The position numbers and the translations under genes were made by a program. The notes beneath the pieces are model-generated. The model had not been told where the DNA came from. It did not search any database and was given only the letters and a program-made list of their open reading frames with translations. A stretch of 36,554 nucleotides of DNA from Obelidium mucronatum (lineage: Eukaryota > Chytridiomycota > Chytridiomycetes > Chytridiales > Chytriomycetaceae). The stretch lies in NCBI GenBank assembly GCA_025765595.1, contig JAIVFH010000269.1, positions 1-36,554 of the forward strand, given 5' to 3'. Shown here in pieces: positions 29,141 through 36,554 of the stretch. Position 1 is the first letter of the stretch. Each line of letters opens with the position of its first letter.

Positions 29141-31081
29141 ATGGTCGCTTACTCCGGATTCATTGCCGCTTTGACCGCATTTGGCATCGTTCAGAATGCC
29201 ACAATTGCCTCACAGCCAACAGCGTCTTCACCTTCAGACACAGCAACTGCTTGTAACACTCAAGCCTTCGATGGTCTTGTTCTTCCTGCCCAAGACACAG
29301 CCACAGTTGCTAGAGCAACCACTGTTGCAATCAACCGCGATGAGTATACTCACACGATCCGCTTTGGTATTTCAAAGGGGCCAGGAGGTCTCTTTGGCAA
29401 CCAGTTTATCCTCCAAGATCAAACCGATTTCTATTCAAAGGTATCTACATACTCTCTTCCTTTATTTTGCGATCGTCCTTGTTTCCGTATCACTTAAATC
29501 AGATTTAGATCTCTGGATGGGAAAATGACATCTCGGAAAGAGTCCTCAAGGCACGTGTTGATTTTAAAGTGTCTGAGTACGAGGTCAAGGATCTCGATGG
29601 CTATGACATCATCTACAACTATTTGGACAAACCAAACTGGCACGGCCGCGATTGGATGTCGGACGAATTCTTTGGTCGCGCCAGAATGACATATGCCCAC
29701 TGGTTCCTGACTCCCGTTGCCAACAAGCTCCCTTTTTCAGTGAAGGCTGAACAAATCGCTGGGGTTTTGGATAAAGGAGATACATTGGAAAAGGCTCTTA
29801 AGGACGAAAATCTCTATGTTGTTGATCACTCAGCTTACACTGCCCTTGGCGTTCTTAACAAGCACAAGTTCCACTTGACTTTTCCAACGGCTCTGTTTTA
29901 CTACAGTAACGAAAAGAAGCAATTGATGCCTCTTGCCATTCAAACTCATCCATACACTCACCCGAGCATGATCGTAACCCCAAACAGTGCTCCTGGTGAT
30001 TGGTTGCTTGCTAAGCTTCTTGTAAACGGTGTTGATTTCTGGAGAAGTAACGATGTGGATCATTTTATCGATACCCATATTGCAATCGAACCAATTCAAA
30101 CAAGTAAATTCAGAACCTTGGCGGCAACCCACCCTGTCAATGCTATTGTCAGCACTTTGATGCAGCAAAACAGTGGTATCGTCGCTGCTGGTCAGTTGTT
30201 GCTTCTTACTGACGGTGGCGTTTTTGAGTTGAACGCTGCTTCTACTCTCGCCGAGGAGCTCTCACTTGCGGCCAGGTTTGTATCGGGTTGTCTTTCGCCC
30301 CTCCCTTCAATTCTTCTTATTCCACTTTAAAATCATCAGACAAGCGTCGTGGTCCTTTTTCGAAGACAAGCCGACCACAGACCCCCGCCTTACCAAATTC
30401 CCTGCCTTCAAGTACCTCAATTTGCACTACACAGCCATCCACGGCCTCATGAAGAACCTCATCAACATTTACTATGACTCCGACGAATCCATCAAGAACG
30501 ACCCGGAATTGCAAGCCTTCGCACACGATACCTCATCTCTCTTGCACGGGAACGTTAAAGGATTCCCATCCTCCTTCCGCACTCGCGAGGAATTGATTGA
30601 TACCTTGGCGCTACTTCAGTTCAAGGTTTCAGTTCGTCACCACGCGTACAATTCTTTCACGTTTCAATGGGCGGGAGGTTTCCCAATGGCACCATGGGCT
30701 TTCTGTAAGTTGTCAACTTTGTTACCTCTTATTCAAAATTATTTATGAACGCTGTTTTTAGACAAGCCTATTCCAACCACTCCCGGCCAAGTCACCCTTG
30801 AAAACATTATCGAATGGCTCCCACCAATTGACCACGCGATCCGTGCCTGGTCTTCCATTAACGGCTTCTTTGTCCCATTAAAGGAGCACGAACAGACTTA
30901 CTGGATCTACAACAACACTGCCATCGCTTCTCCTAGAACCGCTTGTGCTTTGAAGGGGTACAGAGACGCGATGGATGTTTTGTCTCGTGAGATTCAGAAT
31001 GATAAGGAGGCTGGTGCGAATGCGTTGATTCCTTGGACTACTTTGGATCCACACTTGTTGCCCAGTTATGTTTACATTTGA
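29141..31081 (+). CDS. Lipoxygenase, possibly secreted
   Basis: Oxygenates polyunsaturated fatty acids to hydroperoxides. Four exons, 29141-29440, 29509-30275, 30340-30704 and 30762-31081, total 1752 nt and splice in phase to 583 residues. Iron ligands expected for lipoxygenases are all visible: His285 and His290 in DHFIDTHIAIEP (HX4H), His456 and Asn460 in VRHHAYNSF, and a C-terminal isoleucine (PSYVYI). Substrate-core blocks such as PGDWLLAKLLVNGVDF and the THPVNAIVSTL region are present. HX4H spacing and terminal Ile resemble iron lipoxygenases more than fungal manganese enzymes, which use HX3H and terminal Val. There is no PLAT domain. The first 22 residues (MVAYSGFIAALTAFGIVQNA) look like a signal peptide. 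Confidence 0.9.
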
Positions 31082-31200
31082 TTTTGGCTAAATCTATTCA
31101 AAGAAAAAGAGAACAAAACGTTATCCAACACATATCACGCAATATATTATCAATCATTTTTCTTTTCACATTCTAATTTTCAAAGCAAAATCACTCTTTC

Positions 31201-31335
31201 GCTTGCGATGTTTTTTGTTTCAAGAAGAAAACCCCAAGCAGCATTGGAACCAGCAAGCGCGCGATCGGGATAAGGCCTTTGAGTGGCAAATGAAGGACAA
31301 TTTGCTCGATGACTTCGACTGGAACGGGTCGTACA
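31201..31335 (-). pseudogene. F-box fragment of the F-box/ankyrin family
   Basis: Minus-strand reading gives PVEVIEQIVLHLPLKGLIPI, then ARLLVPMLLGVFF. This matches the F-box start of the gene at 26949 but lacks about five residues of the ALASKHL stretch. The match ends where the lipoxygenase 3' untranslated region begins. No ankyrin segment follows. It is a truncated copy. Confidence 0.6.
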
Positions 31336-31918
31336 GTGGTACTTGTTGGACCACATTTTACAAAAGTGAAATGGCCTCGTTTGCAAGTCCAGCCGGACCC
31401 ATCTGGTATCTTCTGCTGTTACTACGCCGTCTTGATTATTGCGATGGAAAAACAGCTGCATTAGCCTAACCGAGTCCTGCTTGAATACTTCACTCTGATA
31501 TGCTGATTCAGTCGCTGGGAGCAGTACAAAGGAGCCAGTGTTGATATGATCACGGTCCCTGCTTCAACCGATGCTGCTGATTCTATCTCCACAAACTTAC
31601 TTCCAACGCGTGCTCTACAAAAAAGAATTGCTCTCAATTGATTTTGTATGATTTGAACCCTTAGTAAGTTGGGTGTGACAAAGTCTCTAAAGGTAGCTAT
31701 TGGCACTCATTTCGCACACTTTAATCACCAATGCATCGATTCGACATATTTAAGAAATCAATAGACCGCAGACTGTGTGCGTTTGTCGTGAAACATGAAT
31801 GATGTAATACCAAAAAAATTAAATTTTTCTGGCATGCAGGGTTTGATTTCGAAAAGGCAGATCGGAGCAAAATCAGGCTGAAATAACAGAACCAAAAAAA
31901 TACACGTACAGACGCACT
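31336..31918. other. Intergenic region, no gene seen
   Basis: About 580 bases between the F-box fragment and the F-box/ankyrin gene at 31919. Short frames on both strands show no family motif. The last 100 bases are A-rich and probably form the promoter and leader of the gene at 31919. Confidence 0.5.
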
Positions 31919-32713
31919 ATGACTAGCTTGACTTCTGGTCTCACTCTCGATGCTCTAGAAGAGACTCTCATCCACCTTCCAGTCGACGGAAACCTTGTAC
32001 ACCTCGCCCTAGCCTCCAAACACCATCTAGCACCCTCACTTCTCGCCAGCATCCCTTTTGCCAGACGTCACTTTCGAACTCAGCACAAAATCTCTGGTTT
32101 GGATCTATGGGAGTTTCTGGACTCATCCAACATCAAATACGAAGGCTGGACAAACCTCCCCTTCACCTACAAAGTAGTCATATACGGAGAAATGCTTCGT
32201 GCAAACGACTGGGCGCAAGCAAAGACAGTCGCAAACCCAGAAGTGAATAGTTTAATGTGGCCTGAACGCTGGAACCTGCCAAGACATCAAGCCTTACGTC
32301 TGATAAAGACAAAGATGCGGGAGTCGAGCCACTTTGTTACTTCGAGTCAAGATAATCGGCTGATTATTTGGGCTTCGCGGTTGGGTCACGCTGAGATGGT
32401 TTCTATGCTTCTCAAAGACCCGAATGTGAATCCTTTGGCGAGAGGCGGTGCTGCTATAAGAATCGCAAGTCAGAACGGACACGTTGAAGTTATTAAGGTG
32501 CTTTTGGCAGACGAAAGGGTGCATCCGGGAGTTAATGACAATTACTCGATTCGACTGGCGGCGCAGAACGGACACTTGGAAGTATGCAAGCTGTTGCTGC
32601 AAGATCCAAGGGTGGATCCAAAAGCACAGAATTGCGCAGCTGTGATTTCGGCAACAACAAATGGACACTTTGAAGTGGCGCGGCTGCTGCTGTCGCATTC
32701 AGCATTTAAATAG
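31919..32713 (+). CDS. F-box/ankyrin repeat protein
   Basis: Single-exon, 264 residues. The F-box at about residues 9-45 (LDALEETLIHLPVDGNLVHL, ALASKHHLAP) is followed by PFARRHFRTQ. The family linker (LWEFLDSSNIKYEGWTNLP, YKVVIYGEMLRANDWAQA, LMWPERWNLPRHQAL) runs to about residue 130. Four ankyrin repeats follow with loops DPNVNPL, DERVHPG and DPRVDPK, ending at RLLLSHSAFK. It is closely related to the gene at 22979, with two fewer repeats' worth of C-terminus. It is a likely Skp1-binding adaptor; the substrate is unknown. Confidence 0.85.
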   Translation: MTSLTSGLTLDALEETLIHLPVDGNLVHLALASKHHLAPSLLASIPFARRHFRTQHKISGLDLWEFLDSSNIKYEGWTNLPFTYKVVIYGEMLRANDWAQAKTVANPEVNSLMWPERWNLPRHQALRLIKTKMRESSHFVTSSQDNRLIIWASRLGHAEMVSMLLKDPNVNPLARGGAAIRIASQNGHVEVIKVLLADERVHPGVNDNYSIRLAAQNGHLEVCKLLLQDPRVDPKAQNCAAVISATTNGHFEVARLLLSHSAFK

Positions 32714-32780
32714 AGTAAATATTGACTTGAAATGATGAGTGTATAATAATGAATTGAAGGGTTGGTTAATATTTTGTTCA

Positions 32781-33383
32781 TTATTCTTCATCTGGCGTTT
32801 CGTTTTCCTCTGCTTCAGCCGGACTGCCGCTTCCTTCCTCTGATGCATTGGGTTCAACGGCAGGCACTGGCTCAACTGCGACAATCTCTGGCTTTTCTTG
32901 CACGATCGATACTTCAGCTTCAGCTGTGGATGCAGCAGCTTCTGCTGCCGCTACAGCTTCGGCATCATCCCTCGCTTGTTTTGCATCATTCTCAGCTATC
33001 GTCTTTCGATCCAACGCCCTTTGCTCCATCCGCGCAATTCCTTCCTCCAGCTGCATCCCTATTTTCTAAGCAAAAAAGAGAGAATATAAAGAAACATGAT
33101 TAATTTGTCGTGCGGTTCAATTGAATGTTATTTTGCGACTCACCTTTTTACAATCATTGATATGTTTCACACGCGCCTTTTCAGCATCAATCATGTATTG
33201 AATATTCCCAAGTTTCTTTTTTTGCGCCATTTGGTTGTTTAGAACTTGATCTTGATGGAGGAGGTGTCGCGCAACGTGGTGGATTGGATCACTTATTTGG
33301 TTTGGGTGTGGATGGGCGAGGAGCGACGAAATTGCGGCAGTCAGACTGGGGCCGACTGCGTGCTTTAAGTAGTTGGCGTCCAT
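32781..33383 (-). CDS. DPY-30-motif protein with acidic Ala/Glu-rich tail
   Basis: Two exons, 33383-33144 and 33065-32781, splice in phase to 174 residues. Residues 4-50 (YLKHAVGPSLTAAISSLLAH, then DPIHHVARHLLHQ) form two helices of the DPY-30 dimerisation type. Next come a basic helix (MIDAEKARVKHINDCKK) and a coiled coil (QLEEGIARMEQRALDRK). The tail of about 70 residues is Ala, Glu and Pro rich. DPY-30-type docking domains occur in histone methyltransferase complexes and in radial-spoke and other flagellar proteins. With a flagellum-type gene elsewhere in the window, the flagellar option is attractive but unproven. The family match rests on pattern only. Confidence 0.65.
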
Positions 33384-33517
33384 TCTTAGCTTGTTGGAGG
33401 CGTTGACTGCCTGACTGATTTTATTTTTCTAGAGAATTGTCACAAATGCCAAAAAGCTCCAAAAAGTATGTACTACATGAAACTTCTTAGAATCCATTAT
33501 CATTTAATAAAAAACTT

Positions 33518-35690
33518 CTAGTTCCCACAATAAACAGCTTCATGCACAGCTCGCACTCCTTCATACACCTGATCTTCATTTACCACAACACTCACACCTA
33601 CAGCACCCACCCCTTGAGAGCACATTTCAATATGGATTCTCGGCTTCGATAGAGCATTCAATAGTTTTCGGGTCAATTCGACACCGATATTGCGATTCAG
33701 GTATCCATCTTTTGACGAATTTGAGTTTGTGCTGATGAGAGATATAATTCCCTTGTTGGGATATACTGAAATGGTTGCTTTCAGAACTTGCAATTTCTCG
33801 ATCGCTTTTTGAAGGTTCGATTTCGCTGATAGTACGGGCGTTGGATCGCCTTTGAATCCACCAGCAAACGAAGCTGCACTTGATGTGCGACTCAAGGAAT
33901 CATCATCTCCCTTTCCTCCTGAAGTGGATTCAAATCCTTCTTCAACCACAGCGACAGTCACGGTCCGATAACTCGAAGAGCTGGTACACACCCTCACACC
34001 ACATTCATCCAAAACACTGAAAACGAATCCCAAGATCCGATGACTCTCCAGCAGCAGTGTTGTCGCCGCATTGTCTCCCGCATCCGCTGAGGGACCAGAA
34101 CTGCTTTCCAAAAGTCGATCTATTCGCAGAACCACAACACCCTTCTTGTAAATGACAATGCTGTTGCTGGTTTCGCTTTCAACAGAACCATTTCGGACAA
34201 TCCTTGTTCCCACGCTTTGAACCGCCGACTCGAAGTCTGTAGTTGGAATCACTTCATTGGACGACAGTGATGATGGCTTTAATGACAACTCGTTGTCGAT
34301 ATCCCGAATTCTCCCGAGATATACTTTCATGTCGCCTCCACTCTCCGCTACGGATGAGTTATCTGTCTGCCCGCCACTACCAGCACCGAAAGGAACAGCA
34401 CCAAAGACAAGCTCTAATCCAGCCCTGGACAATAATCCACCAGTGGACCCCACACCGCAAATCTCAATCGCAGCATTTACATCCACATTTTTGATTTTTC
34501 GACTCACATTTGCAGAGCAGCTGCTAACTCCAGTCGAGACTGAGACTCGGGGGTCGATGCTGTGGATTCCGCTTATATGTGTATGGAGGAGGTACAGAGT
34601 GGGTGGGATGCATGAAAAGTTTGCCAGCGAGAGTGTGAGCAAAGAAGCGAAAAGGGACGTGTGTTGTTTTTGCGGGAGATGTGTTGAGAGTGCGAGATGG
34701 GACGGTAAGCTTCCGAATGCGCCTAAAAAGAAAAGGTCATGAAAAGCAGACCTCCATCTAAAAAAAATACCTGAAAAAACAGGAATTACGGGAGGTTCAT
34801 CGGCTTCATTGGATGAGTAAACTTCCATTTGTAGTCGCCGTGTCAAGTTGGAGATGACGTGTGTGAAGAGTTCGTCGTCCATATTTTGGCAAGTGAAGGA
34901 GGGAGATACTAGGGAATCGGTAGGCATAAGTTTTGCAGGAAAACCCTAAAATAAAAATCTATTAATTCTTTATGGTTGCGCGTTTGAGAATGAAACACTT
35001 ACGGAGGCTTGCAAAGCACAAGTCAGGATGAAGGCAGCCATATTATCCCCAGCTGCAATCACCGCATCTAACGAGCTTGGCGACATCTCTCCAACAATCT
35101 GGTCGTAAAAGAAAGTATTGATACTCTGCCTCATAGCGTTCATCGTTTTCCGCAAACCTCAATGGCAGACAAAAACTCTAACTCCCCTCAACGTCTCTCC
35201 CACATACGCTTCCGCATCTTCACCCAGCTTTGGATCTCGAATACTCCTTCGAATCAGCTGGATCAAGTCTCGCTCCAACGATGAAATCAAGTGTTGGTGT
35301 TGACAGGCAGTTCGAATGAGTCGTTGGTGCAGAGGTATTGGACACATTTCGACGGGTTTGCTTTATCCCAAGACAGTGCGAAGCAGCTTCGATAAGTCTA
35401 CAAGACTGAATGAGTTTTTTTTTTTTTTTTTTTTTTTTTTCCTTCGTGACAAGTTGGATCAGACCTGTCAGTGCAAGACTTTGTTCGAGGGATCTTAATC
35501 GACGAAACAACGATTGCAGTTCTTTTATTATGCCCCGCTGATGCAATAGTTGCGCTGTCAAAGGAGAGATTGCTTGTGAGTTTGGTACTAACCAACTACT
35601 GAAAAAGTCAAAGTACCGCACAAGCCGCTCCAATTGCTCATTGCAATATTCGACCCAATCGATGGCGAATCGATACGTAGAATCGACCAT
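33518..35690 (-). CDS. Aspartokinase-like protein with ACT domains, probable pseudoenzyme
   Basis: Exons 35182-about 35360, 35125-35003, 34945-34771 and 34722-33518 splice in phase; the first exon (from 35690) joins through an unresolved intron holding a T26/A26 run. The middle matches fungal aspartokinase: VIAAGDNMAAFILTCALQAS for the SxGEKLS block, SLVSPSFTCQNMDDELF, VIPVFSGAFGSLP, and GIHSIDPRV for DGIFTADPRKV. The end has two ACT-like domains (HRILGFVFSVLDECGV; NIGVELTRKLLNAL, IHIEMCSQGVGAVGVSVVV). Aspartokinase starts the Thr/Met/Ile pathway and is feedback-controlled through ACT domains. The catalytic KFGGTS motif is not found at the N-terminus, and the GRGYTD position reads KQHTSL. It therefore looks unable to phosphorylate aspartate and may be regulatory. 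Confidence 0.65.
35415..35440. repeat. T26 homopolymer run
   Basis: Twenty-six consecutive T on the plus strand. On the minus strand it is an A run just before a CTTGTAG acceptor-like site, so it most likely lies in an intron near the 5' end of the aspartokinase-like gene. Its length is unreliable in any assembly. Confidence 0.9.
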
Positions 35691-35853
35691 TCATCGCTTG
35701 CTTGTTCCATTTTGTCTTATTTCTGTTTGTAATTTCTGTTTTTAGAGCAAGGTTTGGGGGGAAAATGGAAATTGGTTTTATGGAGATGGGTTTATTTGGA
35801 ATATATTGCATGTTATTTACTACTTTGAGATAGAATTTTGATCGATCTGTTTT

Positions 35854-36114
35854 TTAAAAGTGACGGCCGGCATTTAGTGGTTTCCCCTTTGGTGTAACTC
35901 CCTCAACAACAACGGCAGCTGTTGCAGAAGGCAAAATACTTGTAGAACCAAATGCAGAGGAAAGAGAAGTTGATACTTGTTCTTTCACCTCCTCTACTTC
36001 TTCGAACTGAATGCTTTCCAAATCGTCTTGACCGTCTCGCTGAATTGGGATTGCGATTGCCATTACGACGGAAGCGGCACAGAGGAAGGATGCAACTCTC
36101 TTGACAGAAACCAT
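35854..36114 (-). CDS. Small secreted protein
   Basis: Single-exon, 86 residues. The N-terminus MVSVKRVASFLCAASVVMAIA is a typical signal peptide with a basic start and hydrophobic core; cleavage is likely just after AIA. The mature part (about 65 residues) has an acidic first half (DDLESIQFEEVEEVKEQ) and a Ser, Ala and Val-rich second half. It contains no cysteine, so it is not a disulfide-stabilised effector type. A TATA-like element lies 44 bases upstream. No family is recognised; it may be a small cell-surface or secreted protein. Confidence 0.65.
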   Translation of the reverse strand: MVSVKRVASFLCAASVVMAIAIPIQRDGQDDLESIQFEEVEEVKEQVSTSLSSAFGSTSILPSATAAVVVEGVTPKGKPLNAGRHF

Positions 36115-36157
36115 GTTTAGTTTTTTTTAGACTGCAGAACGTGTTGTGACTGTTGTC

Positions 36158-36165
36158 TATTTATA
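36158..36165 (-). promoter_or_regulatory. TATA-like element TATAAATA
   Basis: Reads TATAAATA on the minus strand, 44 bases upstream of the ATG of the small secreted protein. Supported by position and sequence only. Confidence 0.45.
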
Positions 36166-36379
36166 TTCTAACCACAACGTTGAAAATTTAGTTCATATTC
36201 ACTCAAACTCATTATTAGTTCATTAACTGATTGACAAACCGAACGAGCCTCATACATTCATATAGCGTATCTTTTAAGGACAATTCCAATGAGAAGACGC
36301 GTAACTTCGCTGATAAGCTATTTATTTTTTCCTGATTCAAAATACAATAAAAGGAGATACTAGAAGTGATGCCCCGCAT

Positions 36380-36554
36380 TCAATGGAGACGGCTGTAAAC
36401 CATCGGCAATCCTGCTACAGGAACGGGCTGTTGCGGCACAACAGTAGCTGGAAGTTTCAAAGGTGATTTGATGGAAGGTAATTTTGGGAAAGTGGGGGGA
36501 AGAGGCGCAGGCGCCAATACAACGACTGGAGACAGCTTTTCTTGTGGCAGTTTG
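36380..36554 (-). CDS. C-terminus of a proline-rich protein, cut by the window edge
   Basis: The minus-strand frame is open from the right edge to a TGA at 36380-36382, about 57 residues. It is rich in Pro, Leu, Val and Lys (VVVLAPAPLPPTFPKLP; LKLPATVVPQQPVPVAGLP). Such composition suits a disordered linker or extracellular tail. The start lies outside the window, so neither function nor gene limits can be given. It might instead be an untranslated frame. Confidence 0.4.
   Translation of the reverse strand, partial: KLPQEKLSPVVVLAPAPLPPTFPKLPSIKSPLKLPATVVPQQPVPVAGLPMVYSRLH

Noticed and set aside
31461..31706. Minus-strand 81-codon frame between the F-box fragment and the F-box/ankyrin gene
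   Set aside because: No family motif, no splice continuity to the F-box fragment, and ordinary intergenic composition.
22979..32713. Repeated ankyrin-coding DNA considered as a tandem DNA repeat or CRISPR-like array
   Set aside because: Similarity is at the protein level with diverged nucleotide sequence; there are no identical direct repeats or spacers.
34257..34742. Plus-strand 161-codon frame opposite the aspartokinase-like gene
   Set aside because: No motif, and the minus-strand exon carries recognisable aspartokinase and ACT blocks in phase across its introns.

Overview
This window looks like nuclear DNA of a zoosporic fungus, most likely a chytrid. Most genes carry short spliceosomal introns (about 48-70 nt, GT-AG). 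Fungal housekeeping genes (an Nma111-type HtrA protease, a PHO89-like phosphate transporter, a peroxisomal thiolase) lie beside flagellum-type proteins (a sperm-tail PG-rich repeat protein, a DPY-30-like protein), a Crinkler-type effector-kinase relic and repeated F-box/ankyrin and F-box/leucine-rich-repeat genes of the sort that expand in chytrids. The species cannot be fixed from sequence reading alone.

Layout. 1-1661: decayed F-box/ankyrin gene and a C2H2 zinc-finger gene, both on the minus strand. 1927-4363: head-to-head pair of a PG-rich-repeat protein (-) and a STYX-family dual-specificity phosphatase homologue (+) that keeps the catalytic cysteine. 4489-6618: an F-box/LRR relic (+) and a frame-broken Crinkler-type kinase (-). 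7005-7398: small unknown protein. 7587-11548: NMA111 (-). 11819-16474: a formin with an N-terminal PTEN-like phosphatase/C2 region. 16585-18173: thiolase with a PTS2 signal. 18511-20880: divergent F-box/LRR gene (-) and bestrophin-like channel (+). 21174-22811: phosphate transporter. 22979-28046: F-box/ankyrin, C2H2, long F-box/ankyrin and a diverged F-box gene. 28148-31081: F-box/LRR (-) head to head with a lipoxygenase (+). 31201-32713: F-box relic and another F-box/ankyrin gene. 32781-36114: DPY-30-like protein, a degenerate aspartokinase homologue and a small secreted protein, all on the minus strand. A proline-rich C-terminus runs off the right edge.

Themes. (1) Eleven gene copies or relics belong to three local families (F-box/ANK, F-box/LRR, C2H2). 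The order C2H2 then F-box/ANK occurs twice in the same relative orientation, which suggests a duplicated two-gene module. (2) Several members are truncated or frame-broken, a birth-and-death pattern. (3) Two genes have catalytic features that differ from the best-known family members: a STYX homologue that regained or kept its Cys, and an aspartokinase homologue that lost its catalytic motifs. (4) The PTEN-like part of the formin, the thiolase, one F-box/LRR gene and the Crinkler locus show 1-2 base frame breaks while their other parts read cleanly. Assembly indels are a live explanation, so those breaks should not be taken as proof of pseudogenes.

Gene models were spliced by eye. Where exon lengths summed to a multiple of three this is stated; otherwise boundaries are approximate.
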